Shown one piece after another: positions 11,244 through 23,502 of a stretch of 64,000 nucleotides of DNA. Source of the DNA: Hygrocybe punicea (taxonomy: Eukaryota; Basidiomycota; Agaricomycetes; Agaricales; Hygrophoraceae). The position numbers were made by a program, and so were the translations under genes. The number at the start of each line of letters is the position of its first letter. Position 1 is the stretch's first letter. The stretch covers positions 2,666,001-2,730,000 of the forward strand of contig OY744467.1 of the NCBI GenBank assembly GCA_963556145.1, in the 5' to 3' direction. A model generated the notes under the pieces. The model was given only the letters and a program-made list of their open reading frames with translations, searched no databases and was not told the origin of the DNA.

Positions 11244-12018
11244 CAGCCATTTGCAGCAAGCTTGACACTAACTCAAATTTTTTGAAGTTTAGAAAAATAA
11301 AAGTAATTCAGCTATATCTCATGAAGTACTGCATGGATTGAGATGGTTATAGAGGGAAATTTGTACTATTTCTAAAGGGCTATCTACTCCTGTAATTATA
11401 TTGGGACAATGTTTAGTGTATGGTGAGTTGTGGATGAAATAGAAGGTAAACCAGTATTTTTTGACATCCAAAATGATATTGTAAAATTATGGCATCAAAT
11501 GAGCTGCTATGAACAAGATTGTAGGGAGAAAATTGTTCAGTTTTGTAAGGGCTAGAAGCTCATATACCGTATTTTTCTTCATCTTTGTCATTTGAGCCTA
11601 TCATCATGATTCTTGTAGGGTTTTAAGCCTCATGCAGACAAACATAGTATAGATGTAATATTTGGCTCAAAGGACAAAAATAAAGCAAATCATGGTATAC
11701 ATACTTCTAGCCCTTAAAAAACTGAATGATTTCCTTCCTACAATCATGTTAATAGCAGCTCATTTGATGCCATAATTTGACAATATCATTTTGGATGTCA
11801 AAAAATACTGGTTTACCTTCTATTTCATCCACAACTCACCATACACTAAACATTGTCCCAATATAATTACAGGAGTAGATAGCCCTTTAGAAATAGTACA
11901 AATTTCCCTCTATAACCATCTCAATCCATGCAGTACTTCATGAGATATAGCTGAATTACTTTTATTTTTCTAAACTTCAAAAAATTTGAGTTAGTGTCAA
12001 GCTTGCTGCAAATGGCTG
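11244..12018. mobile_element. TA-flanked fold-back element, copy 1 (775 bp)
   Basis: The sequence is one long hairpin: arms of about 370 bp (11244-11610 and 11660-12018) are near-perfect reverse complements. It begins CAGCCATTTGCAGC, ends GCTGCAAATGGCTG, and is flanked by TA on each side. There is no coding sequence. TA flanks and long inverted arms fit a Tc1/mariner-type non-autonomous element. The arm interior is related to the elements at 54.6-56.0 kb (shared GGTTATAGAGGGAAA and AAAGGGCTA or AAGGGCTA blocks). Confidence 0.82.
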
Positions 12019-12781
12019 TAAATAAAGTACTGAAAATTTATTGTGTACCTAGTCATTTTACAACACGAATAAGGAAGAAGCAGAATAACAATTCACAAAG
12101 CTCTAGTGCCAAATAAAGTGCAGATTTCAACAAATTTAATTAATATTGACTCTATTTGTACATAGAAAGCCTTGACATTGCTGCAGCATTTGTAGTGTAA
12201 CATGTCAACAGTGTCCTACATATTTATTTGGTTGGGCATTGCAGCAAAACAGTGAAAACAAGCCAAAAGCAGCACATTGCTTAGTCAGTATCAGTTCAGT
12301 ATCCGCAACATCGAGCTGCAACCACCATACTTAGTGTTGCCACAAACATTCAAATATCAAGAGATTTGTTTTATAATTGGTATTAAATATATGAGCAACT
12401 TTCTGTCTGCTCAGATTTTTTTCAAGATAATTTGGCTACCTGTGGCATTTTAGGTTGATTTTTGTGTTCAAAGGAGCCATTGAATATTGGCTTTGACATC
12501 TTAATGCTTACCTTAACCAGTACTACTACTAACCTGTTTGGCACTGTTTGTTGATCGTTGGTTTCCCAAGTTCGTTGCCTCACGGAAACCTCGAGGCACC
12601 AAACTTGGAGCCACCACATTATTATTATCTCATTCTGCGCCTTCATAATTCGCCAAATTACCGACAGCTTACGCAAATTATTTTGTGATACTTCACTCTT
12701 AAATATTTTCTTTCCAGTGTGCCCCTTCAATAATCTCCGAGTCTAATCCACTTGACACTCCCACTATACTCTCCTACCCAG
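12019..12781. other. AT-rich flank, no gene seen
   Basis: AT-rich sequence up to about 12.6 kb, then a CT-rich tract before the next start codon that probably holds its promoter and 5' UTR. The 102-codon minus frame at 12422-12730 has no conserved feature. Confidence 0.45.
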
Positions 12782-15700
12782 ATGAACTCACCAACGAACG
12801 AGGTTTTGAAGCCGATTCTCCTGCGGTCAACCACACCAGGTCTGTTTAATCCCTTCGTTTCGCAACTCACAAACTGACAGTTTGAATGACATAGGCTCAA
12901 GCGAGAAAGGTGACTGCTGTGATCGTTTCTTCCCGCCTCAATTCTGCTCATATCACCCTCAGTCTTGAAATATCTTGAGGGCATGAGTAGAGACTCAGCC
13001 GATGCTGTACCACCCCGTTCCGTGCTTGGCGATGACCCATATCCTCCTGCAACTCCCAAGTCAGATCGAAAAGGATTAGAGCCATCGTCGTTTGCGGCAT
13101 TGGGATCCGCGAAAGTCTTCTCACCGTCTCCAAAAGGAGGCAGAACGGCTCGACAACTTGAGGATCTTGCGAATTCTGATGTAAGATCCCGAAACGAAAT
13201 GGCGAATGGCGGAGATGTGGAGGAGGACGTGGATGATGCAGAATCAAATGTACAAGATGGTCAACGGTCTGACCTTGGGGAGATACTTCCTGTGGTATGT
13301 CCCACTCAAGCATCATGTTAACGCGACCTAATTCTCCCCAAGCATGAACCGGGTCCTGACGATCCGCCAGGCCCCCGTTACGAATCCTTTGATTCCGGGC
13401 CGTCCTTTGGTAACTTGGGCCCCCTTCCTTCTGACTGGCAGGCAAGCCGTGATTCATTATACTCGCAACACATATATTTATCAAGATACGCAGTCATATC
13501 GTCCAACACAATACGGTCCAACACATCAACCGGTGCGTTAATACTCTTTTCTGTCATCATCAATATGCTGACGTGAACGCAGCTGCCATTCACCCTTCAG
13601 ACTGGTTTGAACGGGCTCGGAGTTGGGCTCCTCCCTCGCGCCCCTCTTCCTGAGTCAATCGTATCTCCAAAGATGACATCTACGAAGATCATTATTGAGA
13701 GCCCTTCAAGTCCGTCCAAGACAAGAGCTCGCGGCTCGGACAACGAAGAACGTATGGGAGCCAGTCCAACTGTGCGTGCAAGTGTCATTTGCTCTTCATG
13801 TTGTTCTTAACTTCTTGTCTCAAGCCTCCGAAGGCTACGAGCAGGGCGGGTATGAGTAAAGTTGGAAACGCCGATAGGCCATTGTCTCCGTTATCCGCAA
13901 AGTCGAGAGCGACAGGGAAAACACCCGGGACTCCGTATCCACCCTTGCCCCCCACTTTAACAGGCGAAACTTGTCCTGCTTCCCCCCGGTCCAAGGCTAT
14001 TTCCAAAGTGCCTTCGATTTCTCCTTCTGATTCTCCTTCACAAATGAAACCACACAAGTCTATGCCGAGAAGCCCACCGCTCAGCCCGGTCAAATCTGTG
14101 CACACCCCTTCGGAACGTGACGGTGGGGCTGACCTCTTGCGCAATGGTTCCCGACAAGCTCCACTCAGTCCGACAAGTAAATTCACAAGCTCTCTCTTTT
14201 TGTACTTGGCTGCTAATGCCCCTTTCAGCCCGGTCACGGGGTCTGGGTTCCGCGTTATCAGGATATCATACACATCAGACTCGACATTTCTCGCCCTACC
14301 GGCACGCGCCAACGCACGAAGACCTGCTTCATGCGGTAATACGTGGTCGGGCTGTCGCACTGCCGGAAGTGAACGGGAATGGTGAAGAACCATCGATTCA
14401 CGCGAACGGAAAGCAACCAACCGTCGCTTCTCAGTCAAAAGCCAATACTGCATTGTCTACGATCAAGCCAACGACCACTCACTCGCGGGTGCCCACCAAA
14501 CCTGACGGGGACATTACGCCTACACCCTCGCGGCCTCACTCTCCGCAGTTGAATCAGGAGGAGGAACGTATTGTCCGTGATACTTTGGCGAGGACACCCA
14601 GGACTTCGTACTATGCTGGGTCTACTCTGGAACCGGATGTAGTGAATTCGCGTTTCCACGATATGGATTTGTGTATTTTGTTGCATCAGGAAAATGATCC
14701 ATCGGTTCACGAGGTGGTCAAGAGGGCCCTGCGCAAGGCCATTCACCAGAGAATGAAGAAACTGGGCATGAAGCATGATCGTGACGTACGTACCATTACA
14801 TCACCAAAGCTTTCCACTCTAATTAAGGCACATCTCAGTCGATCAAACAATACAGAAAGTCATTCCATGACCACGATCCTAGTGTTCATCTTCAACCAAG
14901 CTACACACCTTCGATGATCGAGGTTCGAACTATTTATGTCTTTTACGTTCGAAGTTTCGGGCTGATAGGATTTCCCCAGGATCCACCTGAGTGGGTTAAG
15001 GAGATTCTCGAGGGCATGGCTCGTATGCAGCAGCGTATCGATGGCCTTGTCCCAAAAATCGACGATTTAAGAGAATCACGGTCCTTCGGCCCAGATGGTT
15101 CCAGATACAATAATGTCCATACCTTCCACTCGAGTGAAGTCGACCAGTACGGCCAAACCCCCGTGACTCAGACAGTAAACATTCACACGCAACCAACCGG
15201 TACAGTCGCAGAGTCCATGTTCCAACAACCCGAGACAGAGGTCGTGGTGGAGATCAATGAGGATGCAGGTGACGAAGATGGAGAGACTAACGGAGGTGGC
15301 AATCGCGAATTTTCAAAGCAGGGACCTCAAACAGATGGCGAGACTCGAACACACGGGCCAATGAGCGATTTTGATGTTGACGGTCGTGATGACTCACCGG
15401 GTCAACAGTTCTTGGAAGAAGAGCTCTACAAACTGAGGCAGAAGCCACATGGAAGCCAGTCTGCGCTTTCCCATCGAACTTGGGAAGTTGCAAGAGACGA
15501 TGATTTTGATGACGACGAGGAAGAGCATGCTCGTCACCCTGGCGCATCAGGTCTACCCACCATTCCGGATTCAAACGGTGGTGGTTATACGGACCATCGA
15601 CCCAATTCACCTCCTCTCCCACCCCTTCCTGAAGAAGGCGGCCGAGATATCGTCGCTACACCTCAGCAACATATGTGGCATCCTGGTGATTACAGCAACG

Positions 15701-16556
15701 AATCGCCGCCGCTTCCACCTTGGCAACGTATTCATCAACGTCTTCTCAGCTGGGCTATTATTTGGCCTATGAGCGAGCTCGACACTGCCTTGAACAGCAC
15801 GACCCGTGGTCATCAAGTTGATGAAGTTGCGTTGAGTATCTGGTCAACGCAAACATACAAACGTTATGTGCGGGCCCGAATGACGGATAGTCCTCAGGGA
15901 GTGGTGGATCGTCTGTTTGTGCCACCTAATATGGCTGATGCTATCAGTAATGCCGTATTTAACGGGCGACATGGGGATGCGTGCGGAATGCTCCGAGATT
16001 TATGGAGCCCTTTTGGACTTGAAGGCATGCCTCGACTTTTGGTCGTCCTTGCCAAGCATCGGTCGGATGAACACCACTGGGTTGTCCACAGGTATTGATT
16101 TTGATCAAGTTTTAGCCTTAGTCTAATCTATTTTCAGATTCTCCCTACCGGACGGGGCCTTGACTACCTATGATTCATTTCCAGAACGCACTTTGCCAGA
16201 CGGTCGGGTGAGTCATGCCTTGTACCAATTGCCCACTGAACTCATATATCATTCAGCCGCTTGGTTGGTGGTTCGCCATCCGTGTTGCGTGGCCCAATGC
16301 AATGTACCCGAGCCCCGACCACCTAATGCAGAAGATGGTTCGTCTTCACCGGCCAATGCAGTTGGGCATCGACAACTCCGTTGCTGCTGCCGGCATATGG
16401 CGGAATATCCTTATGGGCTCCCGAGCAGAGAGGAGCCTTGATCTAGAGCGACTCCGCGATCTTATCAATACTGAGGTGCGGAACTTGCGCCAGCGGAAAC
16501 AGATGGGTAAATTGTCCATTGGGTCACCTCGACCTACTTGGGAGGATATGAACTGA
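12782..16556 (+). CDS. Large unknown protein with a degenerate Ulp1-like C-terminus
   Basis: Twelve exons: 12782..12839, 12895..12909, 12963..13294, 13343..13409, 13486..13532, 13583..13771, 13825..14176, 14229..14785, 14839..14922, 14980..16091, 16138..16207, 16257..16556 (1060 aa). Exons 4-5 are the least certain. The first ~470 residues are low-complexity Ser/Pro (SPPLSPVKS-type). Next come an HDMDLCILLHQ segment and a helical DPPEWVKEILEGMARMQQ segment, then acidic stretches. The C-terminus is compact: HHWVVHRFSLPD, TTYDSFPE, PLGWWFAIRVAWP, MQLGIDNSVAAAGIW. The order His, Tyr-Asp-Ser, Gln resembles C48 (Ulp1) proteases, but the expected Cys is missing, so a pseudo-protease is my inference only. 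A 15 nt exon 2 is needed to give two normal-length introns. Confidence 0.72.
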
Positions 16557-17403
16557 GCGCGCACTCAAACTTACCCGACTTTCCCTTCCCCTTTTGTGTA
16601 TTCTTTGATTATCGGACGTGTCTCATTACTGACAGTGCTAGATGCTGTAGCATCCCTTCATTTACTTTACTGAAGGTGTTTTATGAGGTTGATCTGTTGT
16701 TTTGACCAGTTCGCTTACGATTTGCGATACCCTCTCGATTATCCTGCTGTTCAAGCATGTAGTACCTGATACTCGGAATATCATTCAAGATGTATTTGAA
16801 CTTGGATACCTGATAGGGAAATGAGCTCAATACATTAAATTTGAGAGATTAGGGTTTTCAAACCCAATGTTACAGCAACCACACCACCATGACTGTCAGG
16901 CTGATCGAAAGAACAGGGAACAAGTGTTCACTGAATGCTTTATCACAACATTAACGATAAGAATGCGCGAGAGACTTCGGGGCTTTCCGCGTTGCTCGGA
17001 GGCTGAGTGACAGACATGATTCCATCAAGCTACGGAACGAGATGCCACAGCAGAGCCTGAATCGAAGTACAAATTCATTTACGAATGGTGTCGGTATTGA
17101 TCAGAGTGTATCATACCCTCTCCTCATGTGGTTCTTCGCGCTTCGGTCCTGTATTCTAGCACCAATAAATCTGCGCGATGTCGAACATCGGAACCTTCAA
17201 CACTGACGCTTGCCGTCATGCATGATATATTTTGACTCGATAGACCGCTTGATCGTCTGCATTAGTGAGGAAGGTGTTCAGAGCTGCTAGATGAAGCTAA
17301 ATAAAATGCATGGCAAGATTTGGCCGGAGTAGTGACGTCTGACATCCTATGCTTCCCACCGTTCGCCAAGGACTGAATTATGAGAATAGATACTTGGGCA
17401 TGC
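16557..17403. other. Intergenic, nothing seen
   Basis: About 850 bp between the stop of the large unknown gene and the 3' end of the small minus-strand gene. No ORF, RNA gene or repeat was recognised. Confidence 0.5.
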
Positions 17404-17735
17404 CTATAAAGCGCGCATTCCTTTCGTCAGTCCATTCGTAGATTCCTCGAACATCTGGAGATCTGGAGCACATAGCATATTTACTGCTTCATCTACGGCG
17501 GCAATAATGAAAAATCCTGAGGTCATAAGAGAATATATAATAACTCACCAGTACTACTCGTTGAATACAATGTTGGGAGTTGGCGGTCGATGACTGCTCG
17601 AACTTCGGCATTATGAAATTTGACAGCGCCTTTTTGCTTTTTTCGACCTGCCAGCTTGGCTGCAGCCCGACTCTTGCCTTTGCATGGCTTTGAACTTGTA
17701 TGGTATTTTGGAGCCATCTGGTATTTTGGAGCCAT
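17404..17735 (-). CDS. Small basic protein (91 aa), unknown
   Basis: Two exons, complement(17404..17492, 17549..17735), joined by an intron with GTGAGT donor and GTAG acceptor; the frame closes. The N-terminal half is very basic (KGKSRAAAKLAGRKKQKG). The C-terminal half is mixed and looks folded (EVRAVIDRQLPTLYS, then DEAVNMLCAPDLQMFEE). The first 12 residues repeat MAPKYx twice because an 18 bp unit (17701..17718 and 17719..17736) is tandemly duplicated over the start codon, so translation could begin at 17735 or 17717. It diverges from YSH1 with only 79 bp between start codons. A nuclear or nucleic-acid-binding role is a guess from charge alone. I do not recognise the family. Confidence 0.6.
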
Positions 17736-17814
17736 CGATGCAAAAAGAAAGGGCTTACATCATCCAACGTTTTGGCTTTCCTGGCTCCTGGCTTTGCGGT
17801 GGGCGATTCGAAAC
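17736..17814. promoter_or_regulatory. Short bidirectional promoter region
   Basis: Only 79 bp separate the start codons of the small basic protein (-) and YSH1 (+). The two genes must share promoter elements or overlap in their 5' regions. No TATA box or named factor site was identified. Confidence 0.45.
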
Positions 17815-20800
17815 ATGGCCGATGCACCAACGTTGAGTGTGACAATGCTAGGCGCTGGCCAAGAAGTCGGACGGTCCTGCTGCGTTTTGCAGTACAGGGG
17901 GAAGACCATTGTGTGCGATACTGGTGTTCATCCTGCATATAGCGGAATGGCTTCTCTTCCGTTTGTCGACGAACTTGACTGGAGTACGGTTGATGCGATC
18001 TTGGTGACACAGTAAGCATTGTTAGATTATTTGGTGCTAGCAGTTAAATAGCCTGGGCTATAGCTTTCATCTCGATCACGCTGCGGCCTTGACGTACATT
18101 ATGGAAAAGGTGAAGTTCAAATAATTCGTGCTAGAGAGCGGTCCATTAAGTCCTTGTTCAGACGAACTTTAGAGACGGAAGAGGCAAAGTGTATATGACA
18201 CATCCTACGAAAGCCGTTCACAAGTTCATGATGCAAGACTATGTCCGCATGAGGTTCAAATTTGCATACAACCCGCTTCGGCTGTTGTCTGACGTGTTAC
18301 CCTTGTTAGTTCTTCGTCTTCTGATGCACTTTTCTCGCCGTTAGATATGACGATGTCGTTGTCGTCCATCATCCCTGTATCCGCACATCAACTCATAACG
18401 CCATGTCCCGGTGTCTCATTCACCCCTTATCATGCTGGGCATGTCTTGGGGGCGTGCATGTTTCTCATCGATATTGCTGGTCTCAAGATTCTGTACACAG
18501 GCGACTACTCACGTGAAGAGGATCGTCATCTTGTGAAAGCTGAAGTCCCTCCTGTCCGGCCCGATGTTCTCATTGTGGAAAGTACTTATGGAGTCCAAAG
18601 TCACGATAACAGAGAAGAAAAAGAATTACGATTCACAAATCTTGTTCACACCGTCATTCGAAGAGGAGGGCACGTACTTCTGCCCGCGTTTGCTCTTGGT
18701 CGCGCTCAAGAGCTGCTGCTCATATTGGACGAATATTGGAAACAGCACCCAGATCTTCATAATGTTCCAATATACTACGCCTCCAGTCTTGCACGCAAAT
18801 GCATGGCTATTTACCAAACATACATTCATACGATGAATTCTAACATCCGGTCGAGATTTGCGAAACGAGACAACCCATTCGTTTTCAAGTAGGTAACAAT
18901 ATATTGCACTCGTGATTCCAGAAACCACGTTTACATATACAGGCACATCTCGAATCTCCCACAACCGCGTGGCTGGGAGAAAAAGATTGCGGAAGGCCCT
19001 CCCTGTGTTGTTCTTGCCAGTCCAGGATTCATGCAAACTGGTCCAAGTCGAGAGCTATTTGAGCTTTGGGCTCCTGACTCCCGAAATGGTCTTATCATAA
19101 CCGGTTACTCGATTGAAGGAACCTTGGCCAGGGTGAGTGGCAAGTGGTTCATTTATCGAGATGAATATATACAACTTTGTTACTTGTATATAACACGAAC
19201 CAATCGACATCTATTATTCATTCATTGGCCGTGTTTTAGTTGCAAGCTTCTCGCCGTCATATTGATACGATGGAACTCATGTGTTTTCCCACTATCTTCA
19301 GGACATTATGAACGAGCCGGAGGACTTTATCTCCCTGAAAGGCGCAACGATTCCAAGGAAAATTTCAGTTGATTACATCTCCTTCAGTGCACATGTAGAC
19401 TATTCTCAAAACTCGGAATTCATTGAGCAAGTCAAAGCGCAACATGTGGTACGTCCAGTTATCTCTTCGTTTTTCTTTGATTTTCACCGTAAATTGCAGG
19501 TCCTTGTCCATGGAGAACAAACAGCCATGGGTAGACTGCGAGCTGCAATGACATCCCGCTACAAAGACAGAGACGAAGACGTTAAAATCCACACCCCACG
19601 GAATTTGGAAACTTTATACCTCTCTTTCCGAGGAGAGCGTGTAGCCAAGGTGAATATTATTTCACCTGTATTAGGTGCCAACCAACACCTTTTCGTTCAG
19701 GCTATCGGAACGCTGGCAGACAAGCCTCCGCAGGCCAACGACCTTATATCAGGTTTGCTCGTTGCTAAAGACTACTCCTACACCCTCCTAGACCCACGGG
19801 ACTTGAGGGATTTTGCCGGACTGTCTACGTGTACCGTTACACAGCGGCAGAAAATTGTTCTCGGCGTCGGTTGGGACTTGGTCCGGTGGCATCTCGAAGG
19901 AATGTTCGGAAGTGTAGAGGACGGAGTGGATAAGGACGGCGTTTCAACTATGAGGGTACGGTCTGACCTCGGACTTCAAGAACGTTATTGATTGTCTCCA
20001 TTTAGGTTATGGGGGCTGTCGACGTAAAACACACGCAAGAACATGAGCTTACACTGGAATGGGACTCGAGCGGTAGCAACGATATGATTGCCGATTCAAC
20101 ATTAGCTCTTCTCACAGGGATTGATAAGAGCCCTGCTTCGGTCAAATGTATGAGAATGGGTCAATTCATGAAAAAGACAGAACAAAAAACCTAATTCCAG
20201 CTGTTCAACAGTGACAACGAAGCCTCATTCGCATTCCCACTCACATCCCCACGCTGATTCGCATGACGAGAGTTTCGACGAGACAAGAATACGAAGGCTG
20301 GCTATGTTTCTGGAGGCTCACTTCGGCGAGGTGGAACTACACATGCCTGAAGTGCTGGAAGAGCCCGAACAAGGCGAAGATAGCAACGAACCCTCATTCT
20401 TGGTCCGGCTCGACGAAGCAGACGCTCGAATCAACCTTGTGTCCATGGTATTTATTTGATGCGTCGTCAACGTTGCGAAGACCACATGACGTCTTCATTA
20501 TAGACCGTTACAAGTGCAAACGAATCCCTCAAAAAGCGGGCAGAAGTTGTACTGGAAATGGCTCTCACAACCATCAGCTCTCTGAGCGAATCCTTTACGA
20601 CTGCTGTGCCGATATCCAATGACGACGCTACTTTGAGTAAGGAGAAAAGGAACCTGACTGATACTCTTGTAGCTGAGCTTTCTCAACAAGACAAACTTCC
20701 CATTGGTTCAATAGGAAATGAACACATGGAGACCGAAACGAGAGCTGCAGTCGACAACTTGGACGTTGTAGCTACAGAAGCTAATGTAAAACGGGAAGGT

Positions 20801-20869
20801 GGTGACGAGCATGGCGAAGACGAGAGTGAAGAATCCGACTGTGACAGAATCTTGGAAGTGCATAATTGA
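17815..20869 (+). CDS. YSH1: Pre-mRNA 3'-end endonuclease YSH1/CPSF73
   Basis: Eleven exons: 17815..18011, 18064..18109, 18162..18253, 18310..18888, 18943..19132, 19302..19448, 19500..19649, 19701..19955, 20006..20147, 20212..20447, 20504..20869 (799 aa). This metallo-beta-lactamase/beta-CASP nuclease cuts pre-mRNA before polyadenylation in the cleavage and polyadenylation factor. The zinc motif HFHLDH lies at about 66-71, rebuilt across intron 1; [18 protein letters not shown] and the SFSAHVDY motif follow, then VLVHGEQ of the beta-CASP region. The C-terminal ~300 residues match the CPSF73-100 C-terminal domain ([19 protein letters not shown], then a His-rich HSHSHSHPH tract). Start [19 protein letters not shown] is family-typical; upstream in-frame codons were ignored. 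Intron 5 is 169 nt, three times the usual length. Confidence 0.95.
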
Positions 20870-21128
20870 CTTGATGCACACCGCCGTATCCTACTTCAAT
20901 TGAATTCAGACAACTGTGGGCACAGCTTATTCCCACTTCCCGGATACTAGCGCTCTGTCCGTAAGTACATGTTCATTGATAACATGCAAGCATCAGTGGC
21001 AGCTACAAACGTAACGACTAAGAAAGAGAAACCATGCTCCTTCAACATATCTAAAGAAGAACGTCATGGAATAAGCCTGGCATGGAATCCGCTATCATCA
21101 ATTGTGAAGAAAATAGGTAGCATGTCTA

Positions 21129-22284
21129 TCAAGGATGTGCAATCCGTCTGCGGCGGTTGCGGAACCTTTCATGACGAGCAGCAACACTTTGAGCAGAATC
21201 AGCAATGCATGAGCCGGCAGGAGGAGGAGGGGGTGGCATAGGAGTATCTATGACCGATGTGGAAGACTGCGACGTGCTGGTGTGCTCAAGTGGCGGTGCA
21301 CCTGAGGTGTCGTTGGCGCCGTTGGGGCAAAAGGTGATGAGTAGATTGACCTGTGAGAGAGAGGAGGCGTTTAACGCTCGAGCCCCGTGTGAGAGGAAAC
21401 ACATACATTATCGGACTCACACGCAACTTGCACTTGATTGTCGTTGGGAGAAAAGAACGCAGTCTTGCAGGTTGGTGAGGTGCCTGCGGACTCGCTCTTC
21501 AACGGTCAGACTAGAGGGTCGACGACGAACTTACAGGTAGCACCTTTCCCGTCGCAACCTCCGTAGTAACTGTTACGTTGAAGTAAAACATTTAGGTTGC
21601 GCATTGAGAAGAGTTGGATGAAAACTACCTGAATGAAGTGGGGGCATTGAATGCGTGACTAATTCAAATATGAAAACACGTCTAATCAACGTTCAAGATG
21701 GGGACTAACGGAGGAATCAAAGACATATCAGTGCTGGAACCACAGCCAGGACACGTCGGATTGCCCAAAGTTATTTCAACCAGTAGACAACCTTCTCCGT
21801 TAAATCGACAGTTTCCTTTAGAATCGAGTCAATGTTGGAGAGGAACCGTGTAAAACAAAGGAGCGGTTCGGACCTGTTTGGAGATAACTTTATGTTGTGA
21901 TATTCTCAATAAGCATTCCCCCCAATAGCAGGGCAAAACACATACGCGATTGCAGAAGAAAGCTTCCCGTTGATCGTGTAAGCGGCGCCTCTGGTAAGAA
22001 CATCCGAGCCTTTAATGAGGAAAGGCTGCCAGTGGTTTGGTTGATTATTGTTGGCATTGTTGTAAATATCAGAGTGCGAACCCACGCACTGTTCCATAAC
22101 CACACCTTTGAGTGACCCGCGCAATCGTCATGGTGCAATGAGAATGGGTATAAGCTGGACTCGGAACCACTCGTACTCACTTGTTGTTGAAACTAACAGT
22201 GTGTTTCTCAGCGTTCGCCTTTATGCTAAACGCCACGACAAATGCCAGGAACCCGAACAATAGGGTAAGGAGCGTGGAAGCCAT
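21129..22284 (-). CDS. Secreted cysteine-rich glycopeptide
   Basis: Nine exons: complement(21129..21350, 21407..21483, 21535..21569, 21629..21658, 21710..21815, 21874..21887, 21946..22025, 22090..22105, 22181..22284), 227 aa. The first exon is a signal peptide (MASTLLTLLFGFLAFVVAFS) followed by AEKHTVSFNN. Joined exons give KCGYGT, LTRGAAYTINGKLSSAIAY, LQTGNCRFNGEGC, NPTCPGCGSSTD, LIPPHAF, YYGGCDGKGATC and CKTAFFSPNDNQVQVAC, the pattern I know from basidiomycete glycopeptide proteins. A Pro-rich, Arg-rich tail ends the chain. It is an extracellular or wall protein of unknown biochemical role. Exons of 14 and 16 nt are required to keep both frame and conserved sequence. Confidence 0.85.
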
Positions 22285-23502
22285 GGCAGAGGCGTTTGCA
22301 TGCAAGGCGACGAACCAATTTATACCTCATGCCAGTGCCAGATCATGGCATGTCTGACAACGCCAAATTATTGGCAAGTTTATGGCGCGGTCCCACTGCG
22401 GCCCTGGCAGTGAGGTTCCTTGTCCTTGTCCTTCCGTAACCAGTCACTGGCATGAGCTCTTCCTTTTTCATCGCTGGACACCGAGGACTAGGATAAGAAT
22501 CTTGCTCCTGCTTCCGTTCTTGGCGGCACTTGTCAATGAACGTTAATAAACGTTAACTCTGGTCCTCTTACAATAAACTCTCCGCGGTCTTTATGCATCC
22601 GTTATCTTTACGATATCTGAGAAGCCGCCTGCATTGAACGCTGAGCATTATCCACGATGGCTTTCACCAGTTCTCCTGATCTTGATGTGCTTCTTTCATA
22701 GCCAGGGGTTCGGCACTCAAGTGAGGACATTGATTAATCCAAGCTTGAAGCGGCTGTAGCGGGCATCGTACAAGTTGCAACATAACACAACAAGAGTGAC
22801 GTTGCGCCTCAGGCTCTACCTTTGGACACAGTCCTGTATTCCTCAACCTCAACAACGCCAACATGGTGAACATGTTGATGAAATCGTTCAACAAACCAAC
22901 ACCTGACAGATCATTCTAGGCATCGAAATGGGTGCTTGCTGCGTTCTCCGCGTCCGTGAAGATTCCGCCAGGCCGCCCATGGGCGATGGCCTCACCTCTG
23001 AGAGTCAATACCACCATCGGCTCATCGAGTCCGTTGTCTATGGATGGAGTTGATACTCGTTTCTGCCATATTGCTTTGGAATTAGGTCTTTCGGTAGCTA
23101 ACCACGATTCTTATGATCTCTAGATGAAGCGGCCGCGGAGACGACTCAAAATACTCATTCAAATTTTCACTGAACAATATCTTAACCGACTTGTGACGAC
23201 GCAGCCTACCATGACATATCTTGGAATGTCTTTTTGTTTGCCAGAAATTTTTGAAAAAGAGTATTCTGCTGTTCAAGTCATTGTAGGTCCGGGACTTCGT
23301 TTTGTGCAGCGTAGGCCGTTGTTTCACTGCGGCAATGATGACTTTGGAAATGAGTGACAGAGAACTATATTGCTCGGCTCGGAGAACCTATCTTGCCGAT
23401 ATATATATTGGTATCATTATAATTAATAAACATCAAGGTGATCAAATGTCATAAATATCCACAATATAAAATCAGGATCATGCAATAGCCCCGAAGGTAT
23501 AT
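22285..23502. other. Intergenic with one doubtful small ORF
   Basis: The 5' flank of the glycopeptide gene and 3' flank of the Arf GEF gene. The only frame worth mention is the 41-codon ORF listed separately; other frames (22664-22894 -, 23082-23327 -, 23124-23357 +) show no feature. Confidence 0.45.
22928..23053 (+). CDS. Possible 41-aa peptide starting MGACC
   Basis: ATG at 22928 opens a 41-codon frame. It begins MGACCVLRV, which resembles an N-myristoylation/palmitoylation signal (Gly2 followed by Cys), and continues polar (SESQYHHRLIESVVYG). No intron is evident and no homologue is recognised. It could equally be chance or the first exon of something lost. Confidence 0.2.
   Translation: MGACCVLRVREDSARPPMGDGLTSESQYHHRLIESVVYGWS

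Noticed and set aside
12948..13484. 178-codon minus frame
   Set aside because: Antisense shadow of exons of the large unknown gene; the + strand joins in phase through good splice sites.
17489..18019. 176-codon minus frame over the YSH1 start
   Set aside because: Shadow of YSH1 exon 1 and of the small minus-strand gene, in a different frame from the latter.
20969..21241. 90-codon + frame between YSH1 and the glycopeptide gene
   Set aside because: Overlaps the glycopeptide 3' exon on the other strand; no domain or splice support.
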